A stretch of DNA of 64,000 nucleotides, from positions 4,574,209-4,638,208 of the forward strand of contig NZ_CP054856.1 of the NCBI RefSeq assembly GCF_018417475.1, read 5' to 3'. Below the pieces are notes generated by a model. That model saw only the letters and a program-made list of their open reading frames with translations. It was not told the DNA's origin and made no database searches. Shown here piece after piece: positions 7,517-19,037 of the stretch. Source of the DNA: Novosphingobium decolorationis. Its GTDB lineage: Bacteria; Pseudomonadota; Alphaproteobacteria; Sphingomonadales; Sphingomonadaceae. A program made the translations under genes and the position numbers. The first letter of the stretch is position 1. Each line of letters starts with the position of its first letter.

Positions 7517-8953
7517 TCAGTTCATCAACTTACCCGGGTTGAGGAGACCTTGCGGATCGAGCGCGGACTTGACTGCGCGCAGCAGCCCGAGTGCCACCGG
7601 GTCGGCCAGCCGGGCCAGTTCGTCGCGCTTGAGCTGGCCGATCCCGTGCTCGGCCGAAATCGAACCGTGCCACTGCGTGACCAGATCATGGACGCGCGCG
7701 CTGATGGCCTTGGCCTCACCCGCATACCAGGTGGCGGGATCGACGCCTTGGGGGGCAATCATGTGGAAGTGGACATTGCCATCGCCCAGGTGCCCGAAGG
7801 CGACCGCGCGTGTGCCGGGCCATTCGGCTTCGAGCTGGGGGCTGACCGTTTCGATGAAGCGGGGCATGTCCGCCACGGGCACCGAGATGTCGTGCTGGAC
7901 GGCGGGCCCCTGGGCCCGCTCGGCGGGCGAGACGGATTCGCGCAAGGTCCAGAACGCCTCGGCCTGGGCCTCGCTGGCCGCGATCGTGGCATCAAGGACC
8001 ACCCCGTCCTCGAGCGCGCACGCCAGCGCGGCTTCGCACTGGTCGCGCAAGTCCGTATCCGATCCTGCGGGCGCATCGCGCGCCGCGACCGCTTCGATGA
8101 GCACATGCCAGGGCGCGCGCGTGGCCAATGGCGCGCGGGCCTCGGGAAGGTATTCGAGCACGTGGTCGAGGCAGGGCTGGGGCAGCACCTCAAAACCCTC
8201 GACCGCACCCGGGAGCGTCTCCTCGCAGCGATGGAGAAGTTGGCGCGCGGCACCCAGCGAGGGAGCCGCCGCCCAGATCACCACCCGCTCACCGATGGCG
8301 GGCGCAAGCTGCAGTGTTGCCGCCGTGACGATACCCAGCGTGCCTTCCGCGCCGATGAATAGCTGCTTGAGGTCGAAACCGCGGTTGTCCTTGCGCAGCG
8401 GCGTCAGCGCCGAATAGACCTCGCCGCTGGCCAGCACCGCCTCGATCCCCAGCACCATGGCGCGCATCGAGCCATGGCGCAGCACTTGCGTGCCGCCGGC
8501 GTTGGTCGAGATGAGCCCGCCTACGGTGGCCGAGCCCTTGCCGCCCAGTGTCAGGGGAAAGCGCAAGCCTAGTGCCTCGGCGGCTTCGTGCAGGCTCTGG
8601 AGCACGACACCCGCTCCGCAGGTAACCCGTTGCTCGGCGACGTCGATAGCGCCCATCGTGTTCATCCGGCGCAGCGAGACGAGGAGCTGTTTCCCATCGG
8701 GGGAGGGGGTGGCGCCCCCCGACATGCCGCTGTTGCCGCCCTGGGGGACGAGCGCCACGCGATGCGCTGCGCACAGCTTCACGAGCGCGCTCAGCTGGGC
8801 TGTGTCAGCCGGCGAGGCGAGGGCAAGGCAGGCGCCGTGAAAGCGGCCGCGCCAGTCGGTCGTCCAGGGCGCGGTCAGGTCTGCATCGCGGGTCAGGCCG
8901 CGCGGGCCAAGCAGGGCGTCGGCCTCGGCGAGGAAGGTGTCGAAGGTGCTCAT
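7517..8953 (-). CDS. FAD-binding oxidoreductase, D-2-hydroxyacid dehydrogenase type
   Basis: A 478-residue GlcD/D-2-hydroxyglutarate dehydrogenase-type flavoprotein. The PCMH FAD domain (about residues 35-215) shows PQGGNSGMSGGA, TLGGKGSATVGG, LISTNAGG and FIGAEGTLGIVT. The C-terminal substrate domain carries the metal-binding GHLGDGNVHFH and the SAEHGIGQLKRD motif, ending in LLNPGKLM. Members oxidise D-lactate, glycolate or D-2-hydroxyglutarate and pass electrons to quinones or an electron carrier. The exact substrate cannot be assigned. It stands alone between sapC and a convergent-facing small secreted protein gene. Confidence 0.92.
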   Translation of the reverse strand: MSTFDTFLAEADALLGPRGLTRDADLTAPWTTDWRGRFHGACLALASPADTAQLSALVKLCAAHRVALVPQGGNSGMSGGATPSPDGKQLLVSLRRMNTMGAIDVAEQRVTCGAGVVLQSLHEAAEALGLRFPLTLGGKGSATVGGLISTNAGGTQVLRHGSMRAMVLGIEAVLASGEVYSALTPLRKDNRGFDLKQLFIGAEGTLGIVTAATLQLAPAIGERVVIWAAAPSLGAARQLLHRCEETLPGAVEGFEVLPQPCLDHVLEYLPEARAPLATRAPWHVLIEAVAARDAPAGSDTDLRDQCEAALACALEDGVVLDATIAASEAQAEAFWTLRESVSPAERAQGPAVQHDISVPVADMPRFIETVSPQLEAEWPGTRAVAFGHLGDGNVHFHMIAPQGVDPATWYAGEAKAISARVHDLVTQWHGSISAEHGIGQLKRDELARLADPVALGLLRAVKSALDPQGLLNPGKLMN

Positions 8954-9102
8954 CTGCGCGGGTCTATGGCACAGCCCCCTGGCACTTTCATCCCTTCTTG
9001 CAGGAGCGCGCGGTTCGCGGGCGCAAGGTTCAGCAGGCGTTCAAGCTGTTGCGCTAGGGGTCGGCTTGCGGCATCACCGTGCGTCGGGGAAATGGGTCTG
9101 CA

Positions 9103-9693
9103 ATGAGTTTCACATCCGTCCTGCTGATACCGCTGGCGTTTCTGGCGCCGGCGTCCTCGGCCTTGCAGCCGCGGGACAGTGGGGCGTGGGGGCATGAGAC
9201 CACGCGTGCGCAGCTCTGGCCCGAAACGGTTGTTCCGGACGATGCGCCGGAGGCTCTTGCCTATCGCGAAGAGGAGATGCGCCGCGTGCAGCCGGAGCCG
9301 GCCTGGCAGGTGCGCATCGAGCGGCGCATGACGATCCGCATATCGCCACGTGGCCGGGCGCCGCTTCCCCCCGACATGCGCGGCATTGCCATGCCTGGCG
9401 GGCCGGGCGCGCCGCGCTACGAAGAGCGGCCCATGAGCAAGTGCGTTGCCGCTGCGGGAATCGCGGGGGTTCAGCCCGAACGCGGCAACCGCCTGATCTT
9501 CTTCATGCGTGACCGGCGCGTGGTGAGCGCGGAGCTCGACCATTCGTGCCGTGCCATGGATTTCTATTCCGGCTTCTATCTTGCGGGCAACGAAGACGGA
9601 AAGGTCTGCGTCAAGCGCGACAAGCTGCAATCGCGCAGTGGCACCAAATGCAGTCTGACCCGCATGCGCGAACTTGTCCGGATTCGGGACTGA
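9103..9693 (+). CDS. Hypothetical secreted protein, 196 aa
   Basis: The ATG at 9103 opens with a likely Sec signal (about residues 1-19: SFTSVLLIPLAFLAPASS). The mature part is Pro/Arg-rich, then has a compact C-terminal half with four Cys (around SKCVAAAG, DHSCRAMDF, GKVCVKRD, TKCSLTR) and a GNRLIFFMRDRRVVSAEL strand pattern. The paired cysteines suggest a disulfide-stabilised periplasmic domain. I do not recognise a named family. It precedes the DEAD-box helicase by about 150 bp. Confidence 0.65.
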   Translation: MSFTSVLLIPLAFLAPASSALQPRDSGAWGHETTRAQLWPETVVPDDAPEALAYREEEMRRVQPEPAWQVRIERRMTIRISPRGRAPLPPDMRGIAMPGGPGAPRYEERPMSKCVAAAGIAGVQPERGNRLIFFMRDRRVVSAELDHSCRAMDFYSGFYLAGNEDGKVCVKRDKLQSRSGTKCSLTRMRELVRIRD

Positions 9694-9846
9694 CGGCCAT
9701 TCGTCCGCGAGTTCTGCGGATTTCCTTGACTTTTGTGCACCAATCGGACTAGGGGCCCGCAATCGTGATGCGCGGGTCCCAAGCGGCCGGTGCATTGCCA
9801 AGAACACACGTTGTCCCGCATCCCTTATCCGGAAAACTGAGCGTAT

Positions 9847-11274
9847 ATGAGCTTTGCCGACCTCGGCCTGTCTGACGAATTGCTGCAAGCGGTGGAAGCC
9901 GCGGGCTACAGCGAACCGACCCCGATTCAGGCGCAGGCGATCCCGCCGGTCCTCATGATGAAGGACCTCATCGGGATTGCGCAGACCGGCACCGGCAAGA
10001 CCGCCAGTTTCGTTCTCCCGATGATCGACGTGCTCGCGCATGGCCGCCGCCGTGCGCTGATGCCGCGTTCGCTGATCCTGGAGCCGACGCGCGAACTCGC
10101 CGCGCAGGTGGCGGACAACTTCGTCAAGTACGGCAAGAACCACGACCTGCGCATGGCGCTGCTGATCGGCGGCGTCCAGATGGGCGAACAGGTCAAGGCG
10201 CTGCAGGAAGGCGTGGACGTCCTGATCGCGACGCCGGGCCGCCTGATGGACCTGTTCGAGCGGGGCAAGATCCTGCTTACGGGTTGCGAACTGCTGGTCA
10301 TCGACGAAGCCGACCGCATGCTCGACATGGGCTTCATCCCCGACATCGAGACGATCTGCTCGAAGCTGCCGACCAACCGCCAGACGCTGCTGTTCTCGGC
10401 AACGATGCCGCCGGTCATCAAGAAGCTGGCCGATCGCTTCCTCGAGAATCCCAAGTACATCGAAGTCGCCCGTCCGGCCTCGACCAACACCAACATCGCC
10501 CAGTTCAAGGTGCCGGTCACCGCGCGCAAGAAGCGCGAGACGCTGCGCGAGATCCTGCGCACCGACAACGTGTCGACCGCGATCATCTTCTGCAACCGCA
10601 AGACGACCGTGCGTGAACTGGCCAAGAACCTGAAGCAGAACGGTTTTGCTGCTGGCGAGATCCATGGCGACATGGACCAGTCCTCGCGCATCGCCGAGCT
10701 CGACTGCTTCAAGTCGGGTGAGATCAACATTCTCGTCGCCTCCGACGTCGCCGCACGCGGCCTCGACGTGAAGGGCGTGAGCCACGTCTTCAACTACGAC
10801 ACGCCCTGGCATCCGGACGATTACGTCCACCGCATTGGCCGCACCGGCCGTGGCGGCGCTTCGGGCCGGGCCTTCACCCTCGTGACCCCGGACGATGCCG
10901 AGGCCGTGGAGAACGTCGAGAAGCTGACCGGTGGGGTGATCCCGCTGTTCGGCGAGGTTGCGGACAGCGCAGAAGCCGCTCCCGCTGGCGAAAAGGCGGA
11001 AGCCGCGCCCGCGCCGCGCAAGCGCGCCAGCCGCTCGAAGACGTCCACCAGGACCGCTGCGGCTCCGGCCAAGGCGAAGCCCGCTCCCAAGGCGGCGGCC
11101 AAGCCCGCTCCGGCCCCCGTGGTCGAGGAGACGGTCGAGACTGAGGCTCCCGCTCCCAAGGGCCGCGTGCCGCGTCGCCGGGCCGAGCCTCCGGTAGCCG
11201 CGCCCGCGCTCGAAGCGGCGGGCGACTGGAACGGTCCGATCCCGGACTTCCTCGCGGTTTCCGCCATTTCCTGA
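9847..11274 (+). CDS. DEAD-box RNA helicase (RhlE type)
   Basis: All helicase motifs are present in order: Q-motif region TPIQAQAIP, Walker A AQTGTGKT, PTRELA, GG, TPGR, VIDEADRML, SAT, then RecA-2 motifs including IIFCNRK, ARGLDVKGV and HRIGRTGR. After about residue 370 comes a ~100-residue Ala/Pro/Lys-rich basic tail typical of RhlE-like proteins. It likely unwinds RNA duplexes in ribosome assembly or mRNA decay. It is 475 residues long. Assignment to RhlE rather than another DEAD subfamily is inferred from the GIAQTGTGKTASFVLP region and the tail. Confidence 0.94.
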   Translation: MSFADLGLSDELLQAVEAAGYSEPTPIQAQAIPPVLMMKDLIGIAQTGTGKTASFVLPMIDVLAHGRRRALMPRSLILEPTRELAAQVADNFVKYGKNHDLRMALLIGGVQMGEQVKALQEGVDVLIATPGRLMDLFERGKILLTGCELLVIDEADRMLDMGFIPDIETICSKLPTNRQTLLFSATMPPVIKKLADRFLENPKYIEVARPASTNTNIAQFKVPVTARKKRETLREILRTDNVSTAIIFCNRKTTVRELAKNLKQNGFAAGEIHGDMDQSSRIAELDCFKSGEINILVASDVAARGLDVKGVSHVFNYDTPWHPDDYVHRIGRTGRGGASGRAFTLVTPDDAEAVENVEKLTGGVIPLFGEVADSAEAAPAGEKAEAAPAPRKRASRSKTSTRTAAAPAKAKPAPKAAAKPAPAPVVEETVETEAPAPKGRVPRRRAEPPVAAPALEAAGDWNGPIPDFLAVSAIS

Positions 11275-11299
11275 AACGAGCGTCCGACTGGCGCGCGCC

Positions 11300-12841
11300 T
11301 CAGGTGGTGCGTGCCAGCTGGTACATGAGTTCGACGAAGCCCAGGCTCGCACGGGACATCCCGGCGACCTTGGGGTTGGTCGAATCGATCACGAAATATT
11401 CGTCAGGCGCATGTGCGCCGCTGCCATGGCCGATGCCGAACTGTGTTGCCGGAATGGAAACCGGAGGCGCGGTGAAGACGGCGCCCGGCCAGGATCCAGC
11501 AAGGCGCGGGAACAGGTTCGCCTTCACGCCCATCGCCGCATAGGCTTCTTTCTGGGCGCGGATCAGGCGGGCGTTTTCAGCGACTTCGGTGGGATCGTAG
11601 CCTCCGGTCACCTTCATCTCGACATCGGGAAAACCATGGGCGTCGAGGTGCGCGCGCAACTTGCGTTCGGCCTCGGCCCGGGTCTGGTTGGGGACCAGGC
11701 GCAGGTCCAGCTTGGCGGCCGCGCGCCCGGGCAGGATCGTCTTGCCTCCGGGCCCGGTGTACCCCGCGACAAGCCCCTCGATGTTGACCGTGGGCTGGCT
11801 CGCCTGGCGGGCGATGGCCGCCTCGAAGGGCAGGTCATCAATCCAGTGGGTGACCCCCATCATCGCCTTGACCTTGGCCTCGTCGGTGTTCGCCGCCGAC
11901 AGGGCGATCAGCTCCTTCTCGCGGGCGGTGAGCGGGCGCACGTTCTCGAACCAGCCGTCGATGACGGCGGTATTCCCGTCAGGCGTCACCAGCGTCTGGA
12001 GCGCCTGAACGAGGCGCCAGACCGGCGAATCGACGCTGGCCTTGTTGCTGGAATGGATGTCGCCGACCGGACCACGGCCCCAGGCTTCGCCGCTTGCAAT
12101 GAGTTCGAGTTCGACCACGCCCTTGGCACCCAGGTTGATCGAGACTTCGCCATCGGGCCCCTGCCAGCAGGCGGGAATGAAGATCCCGGCGCACTTCTTC
12201 AGCGCGGGAAGCACCTTGGGATGGGTGGCGAGCTGCTTGAAGTGGGGCGAGCCGATTTCCTCCTCCCCTTCTGCGACGAGGACGAGATTTACAGGCGGCC
12301 TGATCCCGGCCCGGCGCATCGCGTGCAGCCCGGCGAGCAGCGTTGCCTGTGGGCCCTTCTGGTTGATCGCCCCGCGTCCGACCAGCGCCTGGCCCCAGCC
12401 CGGCTTGGCGATGATATGTCCCTCAAGCGGAGGTGAGGACCACTCAGCCGGGTCGAACTGCTTCACATCGTACATGAAGTAGAGCCCAAGCGTTGTCTCG
12501 GCGCCGTTGTCCATGACCCCGAAGACGCCCGGAAATCCATCGGTCGGCACGACTTCGACGTTCTCGACCCCGGCCTCGCGGGCAAGGCGCGCCATCATCT
12601 GCGCGCCGTCGGGCATGTTGCGGTTCTCCGCCGCGATCGAGGGCAGTGCGATCCATTCGCGCAGTCGGGCGATGTCCGCCTCGCGGCCCGCCTCAAGCTG
12701 GCGCAGGATTGCGCCTTGCGGCGTGTCGGCGGCAAGCGCGCGCGCGGGAAAGCTCAGCGCGCCGAGCGCGGGCAGCAGCAGTGAGGTGCCCAGCAGGCGG
12801 CGGCGGTCGAGCGACGGCGTGGTCGCGGTCGTGGTGTTCAT
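11300..12841 (-). CDS. M20 peptidase-family protein with altered metal ligands, Tat signal
   Basis: A 513-residue M20 (dipeptidase-like) homologue; the start at 12841 is supported by GGAGGGGAGGA upstream. The N-terminus is a twin-arginine signal (LDRRRLLGTS, then Leu/Ala-rich). The overall M20 fold is recognisable: MYDVKQFDPAEW, GRGAINQKGP, AEGEEEIGS, DIHSSNK and the C-terminal GAHAPDEYF. The usual zinc ligands look replaced: M123 where GHYD normally has His, N160 where GRGxxD has the bridging Asp, and no Asp in the FIPACWQ segment. The glutamate motif and His263 remain. It may be a non-canonical or non-catalytic periplasmic member. It is followed by a divergent carboxylesterase gene. Confidence 0.85.
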   Translation of the reverse strand: MNTTTATTPSLDRRRLLGTSLLLPALGALSFPARALAADTPQGAILRQLEAGREADIARLREWIALPSIAAENRNMPDGAQMMARLAREAGVENVEVVPTDGFPGVFGVMDNGAETTLGLYFMYDVKQFDPAEWSSPPLEGHIIAKPGWGQALVGRGAINQKGPQATLLAGLHAMRRAGIRPPVNLVLVAEGEEEIGSPHFKQLATHPKVLPALKKCAGIFIPACWQGPDGEVSINLGAKGVVELELIASGEAWGRGPVGDIHSSNKASVDSPVWRLVQALQTLVTPDGNTAVIDGWFENVRPLTAREKELIALSAANTDEAKVKAMMGVTHWIDDLPFEAAIARQASQPTVNIEGLVAGYTGPGGKTILPGRAAAKLDLRLVPNQTRAEAERKLRAHLDAHGFPDVEMKVTGGYDPTEVAENARLIRAQKEAYAAMGVKANLFPRLAGSWPGAVFTAPPVSIPATQFGIGHGSGAHAPDEYFVIDSTNPKVAGMSRASLGFVELMYQLARTT

Positions 12842-13019
12842 GGCGGTCCTCCCCTCCGGACATGTGCTGCGCAGGATGCGCAGATGGTGGCGGGCTTGCA
12901 AGCCGGTCCATGGACAGCGCGCCTTTTTGCGCTTGCCTCCTGGCACGGGAACTCCACTCTGGCAGGTGCGATTGCAACGAACGGACGCGTCGACGTGCGT
13001 TCGAATGGAAGGGTTACTG

Positions 13020-14441
13020 ATGAAAATTCCGATGGTTATGTCCGCTCTCGTGCTTGCGGGGCTGAGCGTTGCGGCCAGCGCGCAGGGGAGTGCTCCCACG
13101 GCCAAGGTCGAGACAGGTACTCTGGCCGGTGTGGCACAGGACGGGGTCCTGAGCTGGAAGGGCATTCCCTTCGCGGCCCCGCCGACGGGGGATCTGCGCT
13201 GGCGCGCGCCGCAGCCCGCCAAGGCCTGGTCGGGTGTGCGCCAGGCGACGAGTTATGCCTCGGACTGCATGCAGAAGCCCTTTGGCGGCGATGCCGCGCC
13301 GCTCGGCACGCCGCCTGCGGAGGACTGCCTTTACGCCAATGTCTGGCGCCCGGAGAAGGCCGAGGGCAAGCTGCCCGTCCTGGTGTGGATCTATGGTGGT
13401 GGCTTCATCAATGGCGGGGCTTCGCCCGCGACCTATTCGGGGGCGGAACTCGCGAAGAAGGGCGTGCTTGTCTTCAGCTTCAATTACCGCATCGGGCGCT
13501 TCGGCTTCTTCGCGCATCCCGCGCTGACCAAGGCCGATCCCGATGACGGCAAGCTGGTCAACTACGGCTACATGGACCAGATCGCCGCGCTCGAATGGGT
13601 GAAGCGCAACATTGCGGCCTTCGGCGGTGACCCGGACAACGTGACGATTGCGGGCGAGAGTGCGGGCGGAAACTCGGTCGACAACCTGTTGACGCTTCCC
13701 GCGGCCAAGGGCCTGTTCGACAAGGCGGTGGTCATGTCGGGTGGCAACGGCAAGGGCTTTACCAAGTCGAGCATGGAGACCGCGCACGAGGCTGGCGTGG
13801 CCTTTGCGAAGAAGAAGGGGATCACCGGCACGGGCCCCGCCGCTCTGGAAAAGCTGCGCGCGCTCTCGGGCGAGGACGTGGTCGATGGCCTCAACCTCAT
13901 GGCGCTTTTTGCGCCGCAGGAAGGCCCTGTCACCTACACGCTGCCCGTCGTCGATGGTGTCACCGCCGCGCCCCAGCGTAGCAATTTCGAGAGCGGCGAC
14001 TTCGCGCATGTCCCGGTGATGATCGGCGCGACGGCCGCCGACATCGGCGGGGTCGAGGGGCAGATGGTCGCGGGTGCGCGCAAGCTGGCCAAGGTCATCG
14101 GCGATCAGGGCGTGCCGGTCTACGAGTACCGCTTCTCCTATGTCGCCGATTCGGTGGCCGCGCCCGGAGCCCAGCACGCGACCGACATCCCCTTCTTCTT
14201 CGATACGCAGAGTGCGAAGTATGGGGAGGAGACAAGCGTGCGCGACAACGCGATGGGTGATGCGATGAGCAGCTATCTGGTCAATTTCGCCAAGACCGGC
14301 GCGCCGTCCACCGGCTGGGGCCTGCCGGCGTGGAAGCCCTATGCCGAGGCGAACGGCCAGATCATGGACTTCGCAACCGACGGCAAGGTCCACTTCCGCG
14401 AGGACCCCTGGCAGGCCGAGATCGACGCCGCGGACATGTGA
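13020..14441 (+). CDS. Secreted type-B carboxylesterase
   Basis: A 473-residue protein with a Sec signal peptide (MKIPMVMSALVLAGLSVAAS, cleavage near AQG). Type-B carboxylesterase features: GIPFAAPPTGDLRWRAP, EDCLYANVW, the oxyanion segment WIYGGGFINGG, nucleophile elbow GESAGG, and a catalytic-His region QHATDIPFFF. It is somewhat shorter than typical 500-550-residue members, with a compressed region around residues 320-380. It should hydrolyse ester bonds of small or aromatic carboxylates in the periplasm. It diverges from the M20-like gene, which is also exported, so the pair may act on related extracytoplasmic substrates (inference). Confidence 0.9.
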   Translation: MKIPMVMSALVLAGLSVAASAQGSAPTAKVETGTLAGVAQDGVLSWKGIPFAAPPTGDLRWRAPQPAKAWSGVRQATSYASDCMQKPFGGDAAPLGTPPAEDCLYANVWRPEKAEGKLPVLVWIYGGGFINGGASPATYSGAELAKKGVLVFSFNYRIGRFGFFAHPALTKADPDDGKLVNYGYMDQIAALEWVKRNIAAFGGDPDNVTIAGESAGGNSVDNLLTLPAAKGLFDKAVVMSGGNGKGFTKSSMETAHEAGVAFAKKKGITGTGPAALEKLRALSGEDVVDGLNLMALFAPQEGPVTYTLPVVDGVTAAPQRSNFESGDFAHVPVMIGATAADIGGVEGQMVAGARKLAKVIGDQGVPVYEYRFSYVADSVAAPGAQHATDIPFFFDTQSAKYGEETSVRDNAMGDAMSSYLVNFAKTGAPSTGWGLPAWKPYAEANGQIMDFATDGKVHFREDPWQAEIDAADM

Positions 14442-14450
14442 CGATCGGAT

Positions 14451-14490
14451 AGAAAAGGGGCCGGAAGGGAAAACCTTTTCGGCCTTTTCT
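14451..14490. terminator. Bidirectional terminator between esterase and helicase genes
   Basis: AGAAAAGG pairs with CCTTTTCT at the base, continued by CCG/CGG and AAGG/CCTT above an internal loop. A/T-rich arms on both sides serve two convergent genes. Confidence 0.75.
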
Positions 14491-14499
14491 CAAAGTGTT

Positions 14500-16821
<2,322 letters not shown>

Positions 16822-17002
16822 ACGTGAACAACTAGGGAACGGATTAACCCGGTGCAAGGTCGCTTCGTCGCCGTCCCGGAACAATTCCCCCGGCCAATGC
16901 GTCGAAATGGAGTGATCGGCCCCGGGATGTACGGCGGTCCGCCAGCGCGGGAAGGCGGCTGCGGGCTGCGTGTAAGGGGCTTTAAGAAATGGGAGTAAGA
17001 TT

Positions 17003-17272
17003 ATGAAGAAAAGTCTTATTGCTTGCGCCGCTGCGGCGGCCGTACTGCCCCTTTGCGCTCAGGCGCAGAGCGCATCGGCATCTCCTGAGGTCGTCGAGAA
17101 GGACGCGCGCGGGGTGGCTGCGAAGGTTCGGGTCGAGGGCAAGGTCTACGACGTGTGCCGCGGTGAGGCCACTGATGGCTGTATCAATCCGCGCGAGGCC
17201 GGGCTCAACTTCGGCAACCGCCCGCTCGACCATTATCCCGAGGACAAGGGGCAGGAGATGCCCGCATCCTGA
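17003..17272 (+). CDS. Small secreted protein, 89 aa
   Basis: The gene has a strong ribosome site (GGGAG) and a clear Sec signal (MKKSLIACAAAAAVLPLCAQAQ). The mature ~67 residues contain two Cys (VCRGEATDGCINP), possibly a disulfide, and end in DHYPEDKGQEMPAS. I do not recognise a named family. It is a single gene closed by a strong terminator, so it is likely expressed independently. Predicted periplasmic. Confidence 0.75.
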   Translation: MKKSLIACAAAAAVLPLCAQAQSASASPEVVEKDARGVAAKVRVEGKVYDVCRGEATDGCINPREAGLNFGNRPLDHYPEDKGQEMPAS

Positions 17273-17298
17273 TTTCATCAGGACAGTTCCAGCAAAAA

Positions 17299-17326
17299 GG
17301 GCGCCGGTTCTTCCGGCGCCCTTTTT
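17299..17326. terminator. Bidirectional intrinsic terminator
   Basis: A perfect 9-bp stem GGGCGCCGG/CCGGCGCCC with loop TTCTT is flanked by AAAAA and TTTTT. It ends the small secreted-protein gene and also faces the 3' end of rsmD. Confidence 0.92.
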
Positions 17327-17357
17327 CGTTTCAAGAAAGTGCTTTGCGGCTTGTTCC

Positions 17358-17927
17358 TCAGACCTTGCGCAAGATGTGGAGGCGGGCCTTGCCGACATCG
17401 CGGGTCGCCTCGACCTCGAAGCCGCGCACGGAAATGCTCTCGTCCCGGGCGGTCTCGATCGAGACCCAGGTCGCTTCATTGATCCAGCCCAGCCGCGCCA
17501 GCTTGTCGGCCGCGACCGCGCCCGCGCCGGTGTCGTAGGGCGGGTCGAGCAGGACGAGATCGAGAGCCTCTTTCGCCGTTCCCAGCGCGAGCGCGGAGAC
17601 CGGGCGGACGTCGCTGCGGTCCTGCGCCTTGAGGTTGGCGATGTTGCGTCGGATCGCGCGGATCGCGGCGGCATCCTGGTCAACGAAGAGGCAATGCGCC
17701 GCCCCGCGCGAGAGCGCTTCGAGGCCAAGCGCGCCCGAGCCCGCGAAAAGGTCGGCCACCTTGAGCCCCTCGAAGGTGCCAAGCCGGCTCGCCAGCATCG
17801 AGAACAGCGTCTCGCGCGTGCGGTCGGCGGTGGGGCGGGTGGTGTCGCCCTCAGGAGTGGCGAGCTTGCGCCCGCGCCATTCGCCCGCGACGATGCGCAG
17901 GCCGGTCCGGGTGGCCGGTCCCTTCAT
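17358..17927 (-). CDS. rsmD: 16S rRNA (guanine(966)-N(2))-methyltransferase
   Basis: A 189-residue RsmD: N-terminal LRIVAGEWRGRKL and RPTADRTRETLFSML, SAM-binding DLFAGSGALGLEALSRG (59-75), and the N6/N2-methyltransferase catalytic DPPY at 128-131. It methylates G966 of 16S rRNA in assembled 30S subunits. It starts 13 bp after the rluB stop on the same strand, a common rluB-rsmD pairing in alphaproteobacteria, so the two are almost certainly co-transcribed. Confidence 0.95.
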   Translation of the reverse strand: MKGPATRTGLRIVAGEWRGRKLATPEGDTTRPTADRTRETLFSMLASRLGTFEGLKVADLFAGSGALGLEALSRGAAHCLFVDQDAAAIRAIRRNIANLKAQDRSDVRPVSALALGTAKEALDLVLLDPPYDTGAGAVAADKLARLGWINEATWVSIETARDESISVRGFEVEATRDVGKARLHILRKV

Positions 17928-17940
17928 GTCGTGTGCTCCC

Positions 17941-18939
17941 TCAGCCCTTGGCGCGGTCGATCTCGCGGCGGAAGCGGTCGAGCACTTTCGCGTCGATCTC
18001 GACGGCGGCGCCCTTGGGCAGCTCGTCGAGCGCGAAGGGGCCGTAACCGATGCGGATCAGGCGGCTGACCTTGAGGCCGAAGTGTTCGAGCACGCGGCGC
18101 ACTTCGCGGTTCTTGCCCTCGGTGAGCGTCATCTCGATCCAGCGGTTGCGCCCGGCGCCGCGCTCCATGTTGGCGTCGATCTTGCCGTAACGCACGCCGT
18201 CGATCTCGACGCCCTCGATGAGGCTTTCGAGCTGTTCCTGCGTGATGTCGCCGAAGGCGCGGGCGCGGTAGGTGCGCGGAACGCCGGTCGAGGGCAGTTC
18301 CAGCGCGCGCTTGAACTCGCCATCGTTGGTGAGCAGCAGCAGGCCTTCGGTGTTGAAGTCGAGGCGGCCCACCGGCATCACGCGGCCCGCATCCTTGGGC
18401 AGGGCGTTGCGCAGCGCGGCGTAGATGGTGGGGCGACCGGCCGGGTCGCGCTCGGCGGTGATGAGGCCTGCGGGCTTGTGGAAGGCGAACAGGCGCGTGG
18501 CGTCCGCTTCCTTGACCGGATTGCCATCGACGGTGACGCCCGCGAGCGAGGTCAGCACGGTCGAGGGGGTCTCGACCAGCTCATCGTTCAGCTTCACGCG
18601 GCCTTCGGCGATCATGCGCTCGGCCTCACGGCGGCTCGCAACCCCGGCGCGGGCCAGCAGCTTGGCGATGCGATCGCCTTCGCGCGCGGGCATGTTCGGG
18701 TCCTTGGGCGTGGGACCGGCAGGCCTGGGCTTGCCGAAGCTGCGCGGGCGCGAACCGGCGCCGCCCTTGCGTTCGTTGAAGGGGCCGTCGCGGCGGGGCT
18801 CGTCGGAGGAGCGGCCACCCGAACGGGGGCCACGCGAAGGGCCGCGAGCAGGGCCACGCCCTTCGGAGCGGCGCGAATCGGATCCGCGCGAATCGGATCC
18901 GTAGGAGGAGCCGCCGGATTTGCGAGGTGGTTTGGACAT
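17941..18939 (-). CDS. rluB: 23S rRNA pseudouridine synthase, RluB/RsuA family
   Basis: This 332-residue protein starts with a ~75-residue disordered Arg/Gly/Ser-rich extension, not seen in E. coli RluB. An S4 RNA-binding domain follows (DRIAKLLARAGVASRREAERM), then the RsuA-type synthase with the catalytic-Asp motif GRLDFNTEGLLLL and C-terminal EGKNREVRRVLEHFG. RluB makes pseudouridine 2605 in 23S rRNA. An in-frame start upstream (18972) is possible; 18939 is chosen because it begins the MSKPPRK tail. First gene of the rluB-rsmD pair. Confidence 0.92.
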   Translation of the reverse strand: MSKPPRKSGGSSYGSDSRGSDSRRSEGRGPARGPSRGPRSGGRSSDEPRRDGPFNERKGGAGSRPRSFGKPRPAGPTPKDPNMPAREGDRIAKLLARAGVASRREAERMIAEGRVKLNDELVETPSTVLTSLAGVTVDGNPVKEADATRLFAFHKPAGLITAERDPAGRPTIYAALRNALPKDAGRVMPVGRLDFNTEGLLLLTNDGEFKRALELPSTGVPRTYRARAFGDITQEQLESLIEGVEIDGVRYGKIDANMERGAGRNRWIEMTLTEGKNREVRRVLEHFGLKVSRLIRIGYGPFALDELPKGAAVEIDAKVLDRFRREIDRAKG

Positions 18940-19037
18940 CCGCCGCCCCATACCTGTTGATCGCGCCTTCATCCAGCCTTCCCTTCACGCGGCGCGTCGT
19001 TAAGTTGCGCGCATGATCATGACGAAAAGGATCGAGT

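Noticed and set aside
8950..11352. 800-codon open frame on the minus strand
   Set aside because: It lies opposite the DEAD-box helicase and the small secreted protein gene. Its product is Arg/His/Asp-rich with no domain, the usual result of high third-position GC on the other strand.
13014..14393. 459-codon minus-strand frame opposite the carboxylesterase
   Set aside because: The esterase on the plus strand has a signal peptide and GESAGG motif; the minus frame has no recognisable content.
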